From Kosakonia sp. H02 (GTDB lineage: Bacteria; Pseudomonadota; Gammaproteobacteria; Enterobacterales; Enterobacteriaceae): DNA of 64,000 nt. The DNA lies in the NCBI GenBank assembly GCA_030704225.1, contig CP131915.1, positions 3,224,001 through 3,288,000 on the forward strand, written 5' to 3'. A program made the position numbers and the translations under genes. The notes under the pieces are model-generated. The model searched no databases, had not been told where the DNA came from, and worked only from the letters and a program-made list of their open reading frames with translations. Below are positions 8,165-17,256 of the stretch, one piece after another (position 1 is the stretch's first letter; every line of letters starts with the position of its first letter).

Positions 8165-11100
8165 TTACGGGGCGATAATCAGTGGGCCAGTGGTCGCACC
8201 GGTTGCCCGCCACTGCGGAACGTACATCGATTCCACCTGCGGAGCCGGAACCTGATAAGTCCCCGGTGTCACCGCCCGCGCCAGGTAAACCAGCGTCACT
8301 GGTTGGCCTTCGTTGACCGGTACAGCGGCAACAAAGCGATCGTCGCGAAACTCCATATGCTGAATATCGGCCTGCTGCATGCGGTTAAGTAACTCCTGCA
8401 CGTCGCTGCCGCTCTCCTGCAAGCTGGCGCTGCTGCTGGCGAGGTTCTGGTTTTCCAGCTCCAGCCCGGCAGGCAACAGATCCACAACCAGCGCATCCGG
8501 TACGTTCTGCGTGGCGCTCACTTCCAGCCACACCAGCACCAGTTCACCGCTTTTCAGCGACGAGAGGGATTTACTGCGCCCATCGGTGCCCAGAATGTTG
8601 CGCTCGATGTGCAACACCTTGCCAGACGGCGCAGGCGCCTGCTGCGGATAACCGGTGCTGTCGAGGCGCAGCCACAGCGGGGCGCTGCCGCTGTTGGTCA
8701 CCTGCAAAGTACTCAGTTGATCCGCATCGAGGTTGCGGCTTTGCGCGGTATTGCCGCCAAGTGCTGCCGTATCCAGCGAGGTTTGCGCCTGCCACGTACC
8801 GGTACTGTTTTGCAGATTGCGCCCCGCCATAAACAATGCATTGCTTTCCTGCGTTGATAGCCAGCGCTGGCCATAAGCCTGTTCAGAAAGTGTTGCCAGC
8901 AGGCGTGTTTGCGCCTCGGGTAACAAATTATTCTCCTGCAACAGCGCCAGCATCAGCGCGTTATCACGCAACTCACTGCCGTAATCGGCCAGCCAGTGGT
9001 TGGCCTGCGGGCGCGATGTTTTCAGCGACAGCGCCAGGGCCTGTTCGCTGCGCTGTGCATCACCCATCAGTTTCAGGGCAACGCCAAGCTGCATCAGCGG
9101 CAGCCCCGCTTTGACTTGTTCATGACGCGCCCAGATTTCACGCAGCGCACCTAACGGCGCTTTTTGCTGACGCGCCAGCACCAGTCCGGCGTAGCTTTGC
9201 ACGGCAAATTTTGTCGCCGGAACATCGTCGCTGTAGCGCACCGCCATTGCCGCCGGATCCTGCAAGTAACGCAGCAGGCGATTGTTGGCACTGTTCAGGG
9301 CGTCTGCCGGAACGCTATAGCCTTGTGCAGAAGCGCTCACCAGAAAGTCCGTCACATAGGCGGTTAGCCAGTACTCTTCCGGCCCGCTCTTATCCCACAG
9401 GGAGAAGCCGCCATCGTCGCGCTGCATTTGCAGTATGCGGGAGATACCGATATCCACCGCCGCGCGGCGTTGTTCGTCGCTTTCCCCTTTGATGCCCAGC
9501 GCTTTCAGTTGTGCTGCGTTGGTGTACAACGACGGGAATAGCCCGCTGGCGGTTTGCTCCAGGCAACCGTACGGATAGGCGCGCAGTTCCTGGATATAAC
9601 GGGCAATATTCAGCGGCGGCTTGCCGCTAAGCAACAAGCGCCCTTGCAGTGTGGCAGGCGAAATCCCGGCCAGATGCTGCCCCGGTATCTGCCAGCTTTC
9701 ACCTGGGTTGAGCATTGCGCCCGTGTTGAGCGTCTGTGCGGCAAACGGCGGTCGCACGCCGATTTTCCACTGTTTCTGTTGCGGGGCGAAGGTTTCTCCC
9801 GGCAGGGTCAGGCCGCTAATCTGCGCGCTTATCTCCCCGTCGCCAAAACCGTCCAGCGCCCGCACCGGGATAAATAGCGTGGTGCGCTCCCCGGCGGCGA
9901 GCGTAACGGGATGCGGCTGAGCGCTTTCAAGCGAGATCAGACCGCTTGCTGTCAGGGCAACATTCAGGGTTTGCGCGTGATCGGTCAGGTTGCTGAGATC
10001 CAGCGTCAGGCGCGACGTATCACCGCTGCCGAGGAAGCGCGGTGTGTTCAGTTCGGCAATGACGGGAGCGGCCACTACCACTTTGCTTTCGCTGCTGCCA
10101 AAATCCTCTGCGCTCCAGGCTTGCGCCATCACCCGCAGTTCGCCATTGAAATCGCCGATAGGCAACGTCACCGTACCTTCGCCGTTTTCATCAAGCGTTA
10201 CCGGCTGGGCCTGCTGGGCAATGATGGTGACGTGATTCACCGGCGGTTTACCGCCACGGTTAAGTTCGTCGCCATCACCGCCAAAGCGCAGCGCGGCAAG
10301 ACGCCCCTGCCCTTCAATCACCTGCCCGTAAATATCGTAGATATCCGCACCGTAGCGTTTCTGTCCGAAGAAACCCTGCCACGGATCCGGCGTTACGTAA
10401 TCGGTAATATTCAGCACGCCGCTGTCCACGACGGAGAGCAGGACGTTGACCTGTTTCGGTGTTGCGCCGTTTTTCGCCGCGGCTTTCACCTTCACGTTCA
10501 ACGGCTGGTTGGGGCGCATTTTTTGCGGCGCGTCGAGGGTGATATCCAGACGGCGATTTTCATCGCCCATCGGCAGATGCAGTAAGCCCACCGCGCGTTT
10601 CGGCGTGGCGGATTTCGATTTATCGCCAGGGCGAACCACCAGCGTGCTGATGTAGAGATCGTGACGCTGCCATTTCTGATCGACAGGAATGCTGAGATCG
10701 AGACCGTCTGCCGGCACGTCAATTTCCTGCCACCACAGCGGGCCTTCGCTGGATTCGATCATCGCATAGCCTTTACCGGCTGCGGGCGCGGTCACGTGCA
10801 ACTTAACGGTATCGCCTGCTTTATAGGAGGGTTTATCAAGCTTCATAGTGACGCGATCCGGCCGAGCTGCACCGCTACCATCGCTGTTGTCCTGCCAGCC
10901 AAAACCAGCCCAGAAACGCACGCTGCTGACGGTATCATCCGGCCCTTTTACCTCCAGACGATAGGAACCCCAGTCCACCGGGAAGCTGACTTTACCAGTT
11001 TCGTCCGCCGCCAGCGTCAGGCTCTGTTCGCCTTCGACCAGATCTTTTTGGTTGAACTGCGACTGCCAGCCTTCGCTTTCCGACCAGTTCCAGAAGTAGT

Positions 11101-13117
11101 CGCGGCGTTCACGAATTAAACGTACCTGCAAATCGCTGACCGCTTTTTTCGCACCGCTCGCATCGGCATAGACAATATCAAATGCGGCGTTAGCGCCTTC
11201 GTCGACAATTGGCTGATTGACGGTAGTGTCGGTGCGATAGTCATACACCGCTTTTGCGGCAAACTGCGGGCGAATACCCGGCAGCACTGGCGCAGGCCAG
11301 ATAGCCTGTTCCGCGCGACGGGTAACCGGGCGTCCGCCCGACTCCAGCAGGCTGGCCTGCAAAATCACCTGCAAGGGCGAATGCGTGTCTTGCCACTGGC
11401 TTGGGGTGGTGACTTCGCCTTTGCCCTGGTTATCCAGCGTCAGATGCGTTTCATCGAGGCTCCGACTCAGGTTCTCTTCGGCGATATCACCAAACTGGAA
11501 GCCCGGCAGCGCTGCTACGGCATCACGCAGGGGGCGCAGGAAAAGCTGGCCCTGCAAGGTGTTGCCGCTGGCAGGCGCGCCGTAAAGGTAATGGCCGTTG
11601 ACGTTAAAGACCACGTCCGCCGCCGGTGCGAGCGGTGTTGCCTGCGGGGTGATATTCAGCGCCATGCGCTCAGGCATAAAGTCTTCAACGTGGAAGCCCC
11701 ACTCGCGCGGCAGGTTGTCGCCGGTATTGGCGCGGATATGCCACATCCCGGTTTGCGCGCTGCCATCAAGCGGATAGGTAAAGTGATATAGCCCATTCTG
11801 CGGCTGGCTGACTACCGAGCGGATAACCTGCCCGTCCGGTTTGACCACTTCCAGCTTCACCGGCTGTGCTGCCAGCGGTTTGCCATCGCTGTCGCGCAGC
11901 AGGCCGTTGAGAATAACCGTTTCGCCGGGGCGATAGAGATCGCGCGGGCCAAACATAAAGAACTGTTTGCTGTAGCCCGGATCGCCGGTAATAGCGAACT
12001 CGGCCAGATCCAGCGCCGGAAGTTTCAGATCCAGCAGCGTGGTTTCACCGTCTTTGCGCGCCAGCACCAGCGCCGCTTCTTTATCAGAGTTCAGCGTCGC
12101 GTGCCCGTCGCCATCGGTAGTGGCCTGCGCCAGGCTTTGCCCTTTTTCATTCAGCAGCACCACGTCGATACCGGAGAGCGCCGCGCCGTTTTCCAGCCCC
12201 TGGGTGAAGATATCCAGCCGGTTATGGTAGCGGTGCGCGGAAAGGCCAATATTACTGAGGGTAAACAGCGTGGCGGCGTTGCTGTAGTTGTAGTGCCCGG
12301 CCTGGTTCATCACCGCAATATAAACACCCGCCTGTTGGAGCGGCTGGATGCTGCTTAACGGCAACATCAGTTTTTCACGGGTATTGCGCGAGGGCTTAAG
12401 ATCAAAACGGCCGGTGTAGACCAGATCGGCCATTTTCAGTAACGTGTCCGACTCCCAGTTGGAGAGCGAATTACGGTATTCCCACTGGCTGACAAATGAC
12501 GCCAGCGACTCCGGTTTCACCCGGTAGAAATTGACGTCAACACTGTCGACATTCAGCGCCATCACCGGTAACCCTTCAACCACTTTCCCCGGCAGCAGCG
12601 AACCACGGCTGGCAAAGCCCACGCTCGGTTGCACATCCTGGGTAGTGAGGGATTTTTCGTAATCGGTGCCGAAAGTGGCTTTATTGAGCGCCACCAGCCC
12701 TTTGTCTACCGAAACCAGCAGTTCGCGGTTTGGCTCCAGATGGCGCAGACGCAGCTCTTTCAGGTTCGGTGCCAGTTCCCAGGCTCCGTCAACTTTGCCG
12801 CTCTTTTTATCCACCAGATGCACGGTTGAGGAGAAATCCTGATCGGGATCGAGAGGCACAGAGAAGGTAAGCACCAGCGTGGCGGCACCGTCCAGTTGCA
12901 CTTCTGAGGCATCCAGCACTGTTAAGGGCTTGCCTTCGCTGCGCGCAGCCAGTTCGGCGAGTTTCGTTTTATCCTGCCCGGCTGCGGCCTGAGGTTGTTG
13001 CGCGGCGGGTGCCGATGCAGGTTCGCCAGTCTTCGGTTTATCGTTGTCGTCACAACCTGCAAGGGTAAAGGCGGTGAGGAGCGCAAATATCAGTGCCGCA
13101 AAACGGAGCGATTTCAT
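8165..13117 (-). CDS. yfhM: Bacterial alpha-2-macroglobulin lipoprotein YfhM
   Basis: Large periplasmic protease-trapping protein thought to protect the envelope together with PBP1C. I place the start at 13117: the protein then begins MKSLRFAALIF with a lipobox TLAGC and lipidated C22, and is 1,650 residues, close to the 1,653 of E. coli. An upstream in-frame start at 13297 would add 60 residues and bury the signal peptide. The thioester motif CLEQ is present with the cysteine at residue 1185. N-terminal MG domains, a bait-region zone and the C-terminal thioester and receptor-like domains appear complete, with no frameshift over almost 5 kb. Confidence 0.95.
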   Translation of the reverse strand: MKSLRFAALIFALLTAFTLAGCDDNDKPKTGEPASAPAAQQPQAAAGQDKTKLAELAARSEGKPLTVLDASEVQLDGAATLVLTFSVPLDPDQDFSSTVHLVDKKSGKVDGAWELAPNLKELRLRHLEPNRELLVSVDKGLVALNKATFGTDYEKSLTTQDVQPSVGFASRGSLLPGKVVEGLPVMALNVDSVDVNFYRVKPESLASFVSQWEYRNSLSNWESDTLLKMADLVYTGRFDLKPSRNTREKLMLPLSSIQPLQQAGVYIAVMNQAGHYNYSNAATLFTLSNIGLSAHRYHNRLDIFTQGLENGAALSGIDVVLLNEKGQSLAQATTDGDGHATLNSDKEAALVLARKDGETTLLDLKLPALDLAEFAITGDPGYSKQFFMFGPRDLYRPGETVILNGLLRDSDGKPLAAQPVKLEVVKPDGQVIRSVVSQPQNGLYHFTYPLDGSAQTGMWHIRANTGDNLPREWGFHVEDFMPERMALNITPQATPLAPAADVVFNVNGHYLYGAPASGNTLQGQLFLRPLRDAVAALPGFQFGDIAEENLSRSLDETHLTLDNQGKGEVTTPSQWQDTHSPLQVILQASLLESGGRPVTRRAEQAIWPAPVLPGIRPQFAAKAVYDYRTDTTVNQPIVDEGANAAFDIVYADASGAKKAVSDLQVRLIRERRDYFWNWSESEGWQSQFNQKDLVEGEQSLTLAADETGKVSFPVDWGSYRLEVKGPDDTVSSVRFWAGFGWQDNSDGSGAARPDRVTMKLDKPSYKAGDTVKLHVTAPAAGKGYAMIESSEGPLWWQEIDVPADGLDLSIPVDQKWQRHDLYISTLVVRPGDKSKSATPKRAVGLLHLPMGDENRRLDITLDAPQKMRPNQPLNVKVKAAAKNGATPKQVNVLLSVVDSGVLNITDYVTPDPWQGFFGQKRYGADIYDIYGQVIEGQGRLAALRFGGDGDELNRGGKPPVNHVTIIAQQAQPVTLDENGEGTVTLPIGDFNGELRVMAQAWSAEDFGSSESKVVVAAPVIAELNTPRFLGSGDTSRLTLDLSNLTDHAQTLNVALTASGLISLESAQPHPVTLAAGERTTLFIPVRALDGFGDGEISAQISGLTLPGETFAPQQKQWKIGVRPPFAAQTLNTGAMLNPGESWQIPGQHLAGISPATLQGRLLLSGKPPLNIARYIQELRAYPYGCLEQTASGLFPSLYTNAAQLKALGIKGESDEQRRAAVDIGISRILQMQRDDGGFSLWDKSGPEEYWLTAYVTDFLVSASAQGYSVPADALNSANNRLLRYLQDPAAMAVRYSDDVPATKFAVQSYAGLVLARQQKAPLGALREIWARHEQVKAGLPLMQLGVALKLMGDAQRSEQALALSLKTSRPQANHWLADYGSELRDNALMLALLQENNLLPEAQTRLLATLSEQAYGQRWLSTQESNALFMAGRNLQNSTGTWQAQTSLDTAALGGNTAQSRNLDADQLSTLQVTNSGSAPLWLRLDSTGYPQQAPAPSGKVLHIERNILGTDGRSKSLSSLKSGELVLVWLEVSATQNVPDALVVDLLPAGLELENQNLASSSASLQESGSDVQELLNRMQQADIQHMEFRDDRFVAAVPVNEGQPVTLVYLARAVTPGTYQVPAPQVESMYVPQWRATGATTGPLIIAP

Positions 13118-13248
13118 TCTGTATCCCTGGTTCATCAACCTGTTGAAAGAGGCGTTGTCATTATCATGTGCGACGCCGGGAAATACAAAACGGCCGGTGG
13201 ATTCTGGAAAGCGCCTCGCAAACCCCATTTCTTGACATATCGTTGTGC

Positions 13249-13264
13249 TGTTACCCGGATCACA
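13249..13264. promoter_or_regulatory. Candidate CRP site upstream of the alpha-glucoside PTS gene
   Basis: TGTTA-N6-TCACA matches the CRP consensus TGTGA-N6-TCACA at nine of ten half-site bases. It lies about 77 bp before the predicted transcription start of the EIICB gene, a usual place for a class I CRP site. Catabolite control of a sugar PTS would be expected. This is an inference from sequence only. Confidence 0.5.
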
Positions 13265-13267
13265 ACC

Positions 13268-13291
13268 CGCAACGTAACATGTTACGTTGCG
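13268..13291. promoter_or_regulatory. 24-bp perfect palindrome, candidate operator for the RpiR-type regulator
   Basis: CGCAACGTAACA followed directly by its exact reverse complement forms a 24-bp perfect palindrome with no spacer. It lies in the yfhM-aglA divergent region, just downstream of the candidate CRP site and about 7 bp before the likely -35 box. Its symmetry suits a dimeric regulator; the RpiR-family gene at 17257 is the obvious candidate. It is not followed by a T tract that would make it a terminator. Confidence 0.6.
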
Positions 13292-13297
13292 CGTCAT

Positions 13298-13327
13298 TTG
13301 TTTTTAAAACAACAAGATAGATAGAAT
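13298..13327 (+). promoter_or_regulatory. Putative sigma-70 promoter of aglAB
   Basis: A weak -35 (TTGTTT, 13298-13303) and a -10 (TAGAAT, 13322-13327) are 18 bp apart. The leader to the ATG at 13400 would be about 65 nt. A weak -35 beside a CRP-like site fits an activated promoter. Confidence 0.4.
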
Positions 13328-13399
13328 AAAAACGTCACAGGCTGCTAACGTTAGGCTGTCTGTGTCCCTTTATGCGCGGTGCTAATAAGCGAGAACACT

Positions 13400-14944
13400 A
13401 TGTCCAGAGCCGTGAATGCCCTACAAAATTTTGGTAAGTCCCTTTTTGGTCCGGTACTCATTTTGCCCATCGTTGGCCTGTTTATTGCCTTCGGAAATAT
13501 CTTTGGCAACGGCAACCTGGCGGAATATGTGCCCTTTCTCGGCCACCCGATTATTCAACAAACCGGTCAATTAATTGCCAAGTCTGCCGTCTCGGTGCTG
13601 GCGAACCTGGCGCTGGTCTTTGCCGTGGGGATCCCGGTAGGTCTGGCGACGCGAGATAAAGGCTACGCGGCATTGATTGGGCTGGTGACCTTTATCGTTT
13701 TTATCAACGCCATGAACGTGATGCTGCAACTGCAAGGCGCGTTGGCACCTGTCGATCAAATGAAAGCCGCAGGCCAGGGCATGGTGTTAGGCGTGCAGGT
13801 GCTGGAGATGGGCGTCTTCGCCGGGATCCTCACCGGCGCGCTGTCGGGTTATCTGTACGATAAATATTCAGGCGTGCAATTTTCCGGGGCGATGGCGATT
13901 TACTCCGGCCACTGTTTCGTTGCCATTATTATGCTGCCGGTGTCGATGGTGCTGGGCGTTGTGATGAGTGAACTGTGGCCTTTCGCCCAGCACGGCATCA
14001 GCGCGCTGGCGATGGCGATTAAAGGCGCGGGGCCATTTGGCGTGGCGGTGTATGGTTTTCTTGAGCGCATTCTGGTGCCGACCGGGCTGCATCACCTGGT
14101 GTATACGCCTTTTCTGTATACCGAACTGGGCGGAACGGCGGAGGTATGCGGCAGCACCTATCAGGGCGCGCGTAATATCTACTTCGCCGAGATGGCCTGC
14201 CCCGGTGTGACAACACTGAGCAGCACGGTGGTGTGGGATGCACGTGGCATCAGCAAAATGTTCGGTCTGCCCGCCGCCGCGCTGGCGATGTATGTGACAG
14301 CGAAACCGGAGCGCAAAGCCGCCGCGAAAGCAATTTTGATCCCGGCCGCACTGACTTCCTTGTTAGTGGGTGTCACCGAGCCGATTGAGTTTTCCTTCCT
14401 GTTTGTCGCACCGCTGCTGTTTGTGGTGCATGCCGTGCTGACCGGCATCGGCATGATGCTCTTCTCACTGTTCGGGGTGCATGCCATCGGTGCGAACGGC
14501 ATTATCGATTTTATTCTCTACAACCTGCCGCTCGGCACCGAAAAGTCCAACTGGCCGATGTACATCCTGGTCGGGCTGATTATGTTCGCCCTCTACTTCT
14601 TTATCTTCCGTTTCCTGATTTTACGTTTCGCCATGAAAACGCCGGGGCGCGAAGAGGACGACGAAGAGACGCGCCTGTATAGCAAGCAGGAGTACCAGGC
14701 AAAAGGCAATAACGACGCCGTTGGCGAAGCGATCATCGATGGGCTGGGCGGGCGCGCCAACATTGAAGTGGTCGACAACTGCTACACCCGCCTGCGCGTG
14801 ACGGTGAAAGATGTGGCGGCCATCAACGAGCCGCAACTGAAAGCCACGGGCGCGAAAGGCGTTATCAAACAAGGTAATAACGTTCAGGTGGTCTACGGGC
14901 TGCATGTCAAAAAAATGCGAGAAGCCGTTGAGATGTTTCTCTGA
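13400..14944 (+). CDS. aglA: PTS alpha-glucoside-type EIICB permease
   Basis: Membrane permease that takes up and phosphorylates an alpha-glucoside, probably a maltose-like disaccharide or sucrose isomer. The EIIC domain (about residues 1-400) has many hydrophobic helices and the conserved PTGLHHLVYTP stretch. A linker leads to the EIIB domain, whose phosphorylated cysteine is C461 in DNCYTRLRVTV. No EIIA domain is fused, so a glucose-type EIIA (Crr) would have to donate the phosphate. I chose ATG at 13400 (MSRAVNALQNFGK) over the in-frame GTG at 13379 because the family begins there; this gives 514 residues. The next gene, a GH4 6-phospho-alpha-glucosidase 12 bp downstream, points to the substrate class. 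Klebsiella AglA and E. coli GlvCB are the closest relatives I recognise; the exact sugar is not determined. Confidence 0.85.
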   Translation: MSRAVNALQNFGKSLFGPVLILPIVGLFIAFGNIFGNGNLAEYVPFLGHPIIQQTGQLIAKSAVSVLANLALVFAVGIPVGLATRDKGYAALIGLVTFIVFINAMNVMLQLQGALAPVDQMKAAGQGMVLGVQVLEMGVFAGILTGALSGYLYDKYSGVQFSGAMAIYSGHCFVAIIMLPVSMVLGVVMSELWPFAQHGISALAMAIKGAGPFGVAVYGFLERILVPTGLHHLVYTPFLYTELGGTAEVCGSTYQGARNIYFAEMACPGVTTLSSTVVWDARGISKMFGLPAAALAMYVTAKPERKAAAKAILIPAALTSLLVGVTEPIEFSFLFVAPLLFVVHAVLTGIGMMLFSLFGVHAIGANGIIDFILYNLPLGTEKSNWPMYILVGLIMFALYFFIFRFLILRFAMKTPGREEDDEETRLYSKQEYQAKGNNDAVGEAIIDGLGGRANIEVVDNCYTRLRVTVKDVAAINEPQLKATGAKGVIKQGNNVQVVYGLHVKKMREAVEMFL

Positions 14945-14956
14945 AGGAGTCCAGAA

Positions 14957-16318
14957 ATGGTTAAACCCCCGTTTATTTTATCCATCGCCGGTGGTGGCAG
15001 CACATATACACCGGGTATCGTCAAAAGCCTGATGGTCAGACTGGAGGATTTCCCGCTGGCGGAAATTCGCCTCTACGACATTGATGCCGACAGGCAGAAC
15101 ACCATTGCGCCGGTGGTGGAAAAAGTGATTCGCGACCACAGCCAGCGCATCAAATTTACCGTCACCAGCGATGCCGAAACGGCTTTTCGCGGTGCACATT
15201 TTGTCTTTGCCCAGATGCGCGTAGGCCAGTACAAAATGCGCGAGCAGGATGAGAAGATCCCGCTGCGCCACGGCGTTGTCGGCCAGGAAACGTGCGGCCC
15301 CGGCGGGCTGGCCTACGGCCTGCGTACCATTTTACCGATGGTGGAGTTAATCGATCTGGTGGCGCGTTACGCCGACAAACACGCCTGGATTGTGAACTAC
15401 TCCAACCCGGCAGCGATTGTTGCCGAAGGGGTGCGCCGCCTGCGACCCGACGCGCGGGTGCTGAATATTTGCGATATGCCGGTGGCGGCAATGCGCAATA
15501 TGGGCGCGATCCTCGGGGTCGATCGCCATACGCTGGAAGTGGATTACTTTGGCCTCAACCACTTCGGCTGGTTTACCCAGGTGCGCGTCAATGGCGAGGA
15601 CAGGCTGGCGGAACTGCGCGAGCATGTCGCCCGCTTCGGCCTGCTCACGGAAGATGCCGCGCAGACCGATCCGCAGCATGCCGATCCGTCGTGGGTGAAA
15701 ACCTGGCGCAACATCAAACCGATTATGGACCACTTCCCGGAGTATCTGCCGAACCCCTATTTGCAGTACTACCTGATGCCGAACGACATCGTTGCGCATC
15801 AGAATCCGGATTACACCCGCGCTAATGAAGTGATGGACGGGCGCGAGAAAAAATTGTTTGCCGCGGCCGCCGAATACAAGCGCACCGGCATTCTGCCGGA
15901 CGCATTTCACGTGGGCGTGCACGGGGCGTTTATTGTCGATGTCGCCTGCTCATTGGCGTTCAACCTGCGCCAGCGCCACCTGGTGATTGTGGAAAACAAA
16001 GGCGCTATCGCCAATTTGCCCTACGACGCCATGGTGGAAGTCCCGGCGTATATCACAAGTTCCGGGCCAGAGCCGGTGCGTATGGGCGCGGTGCCGCTGT
16101 TCTACCAGACCTTGCTGATGCAGCAACTGGCTTCAGAGCAACTGCTGGTAGAAGCGACCATGGAAGGCAGTTATGAGAAAGCGTTGCAAGCCTTCACGCT
16201 TAACCGCACCGTGCCGACCATGCAGCATGCAAAAGCGATTCTGGATGAGATGATCGAGGCCAATCGGGATTACTGGCCCGCCCTGCAAAAGGCGTGGGAA
16301 AACGGTAAAGCGGTCTAA
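14957..16318 (+). CDS. aglB: 6-phospho-alpha-glucosidase, glycoside hydrolase family 4
   Basis: Hydrolyses the phosphorylated alpha-glucoside made by the PTS into glucose 6-phosphate and a second sugar, using NAD+ and a divalent metal through an oxidation-elimination mechanism. The Rossmann motif IAGGGSTYTPG is at the N-terminus. Metal ligands are expected at C172 (in NICDMP) and H202 (in NHFGW). The CDMP signature is the one known for 6-phospho-alpha-glucosidases; beta-active members have a different tetrapeptide. The 453-residue length suits AglB and GlvA (about 440). A good Shine-Dalgarno (AAGGAG) lies before the ATG, and the gap to the permease gene is 12 bp, so they form one operon. Confidence 0.92.
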   Translation: MVKPPFILSIAGGGSTYTPGIVKSLMVRLEDFPLAEIRLYDIDADRQNTIAPVVEKVIRDHSQRIKFTVTSDAETAFRGAHFVFAQMRVGQYKMREQDEKIPLRHGVVGQETCGPGGLAYGLRTILPMVELIDLVARYADKHAWIVNYSNPAAIVAEGVRRLRPDARVLNICDMPVAAMRNMGAILGVDRHTLEVDYFGLNHFGWFTQVRVNGEDRLAELREHVARFGLLTEDAAQTDPQHADPSWVKTWRNIKPIMDHFPEYLPNPYLQYYLMPNDIVAHQNPDYTRANEVMDGREKKLFAAAAEYKRTGILPDAFHVGVHGAFIVDVACSLAFNLRQRHLVIVENKGAIANLPYDAMVEVPAYITSSGPEPVRMGAVPLFYQTLLMQQLASEQLLVEATMEGSYEKALQAFTLNRTVPTMQHAKAILDEMIEANRDYWPALQKAWENGKAV

Positions 16319-16413
16319 TTTTCCGAGGTCGCTCGCGGCGTTGGCGAAGGTGGCTTGTCGGGTCAGGAAAAAACGTTAACAATTCAGGTTACTGTTGATG
16401 ACCCGGAGGTAAC

Positions 16414-17256
16414 ATGTCCACCTCGTTTTTTGTCGCGGCCGACTGGCTGATAGAACATAGCGATGACCCTGAAATTCAGCTGATCGACGCCAGAATGGCA
16501 CCGGTTGGCCAGGAGCATCGCGATATGAAAGCAGAGTACCGCGCCGGACACCTGCCCGGTGCGATCTTTTTTGATATCGAAGCCCTTTCCGATCACACCT
16601 CCCCGCTGCCCCATATGCTGACGCGCCCGGAGGCTTTCGCCGTGGCGATGCGCGAACTCGGCGTCAGCCATGACAAGCATCTGGTGGTTTACGACGAAGG
16701 TAATCTCTTCTCCGCCCCGCGCGCGTGGTGGATGTTGCGCAGCGTCGGGGTGGAGAACGTTTCGATTCTGGCCGGGGGTCTGGCGGGCTGGCAGCGTGAT
16801 GCCCTGCCGCTGCAACAGGGCGACGTCGCTTTGCCAGAGTCTGACTTCGCCGCCAATTTCGATCCTGCCGTGGTGAAAAAAGTGACCGATGTGCTGCTGG
16901 CAAGCCACGAAGGCACAGCGCAAATTGTCGATGCCCGCCCGGCTCCCCGCTTTAATGGCGAAGTGGATGAACCGCGTCCCGGCCTGAAGCGCGGCCATAT
17001 TCCCGGTGCGCTGAATGTACCGTGGATTGATCTGGTGACGGACGGCGAACTGAAAACCACCGGTGAGTTGCTGAAAATATTCCACCGCCAGGGCGTTGAT
17101 TTACATAAGCCGATTATTGCCAGCTGCGGCTCTGGCGTAACGGCGGCAGTGGTGATGCTGGCGCTTGAAACGCTTGGAGCCAGCAATGTGACGCTGTACG
17201 ACGGCTCCTGGAGTGAATGGGGTTCGCGCGACGACTTACCTGTCGAACCCGCGTAA
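16414..17256 (+). CDS. sseA: 3-mercaptopyruvate sulfurtransferase
   Basis: Transfers sulfur from 3-mercaptopyruvate to thiols or cyanide. It has two rhodanese domains (about residues 5-135 and 160-278); the catalytic cysteine is C238 in the CGSGVTA loop, the form typical of mercaptopyruvate rather than thiosulfate enzymes. Length is 280 (E. coli 281). The ribosome binding site GGAGGTAAC is strong. In E. coli sseA lies directly next to yfhM; here aglAB has entered between them. The stop codon abuts the ATG of the RpiR-type regulator, so the regulator is likely translated from the sseA message. Confidence 0.96.
   Translation: MSTSFFVAADWLIEHSDDPEIQLIDARMAPVGQEHRDMKAEYRAGHLPGAIFFDIEALSDHTSPLPHMLTRPEAFAVAMRELGVSHDKHLVVYDEGNLFSAPRAWWMLRSVGVENVSILAGGLAGWQRDALPLQQGDVALPESDFAANFDPAVVKKVTDVLLASHEGTAQIVDARPAPRFNGEVDEPRPGLKRGHIPGALNVPWIDLVTDGELKTTGELLKIFHRQGVDLHKPIIASCGSGVTAAVVMLALETLGASNVTLYDGSWSEWGSRDDLPVEPA

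Noticed and set aside
13243..13265. TGTG-N-CACA pairing with a long spacer as a second CRP site
   Set aside because: The spacing is too wide for CRP; the overlapping TGTTA-N6-TCACA is the better reading.
13118..13297. 60-residue N-terminal extension of yfhM
   Set aside because: It would place the lipoprotein signal inside the protein and run through the palindrome; family members start at 13117.
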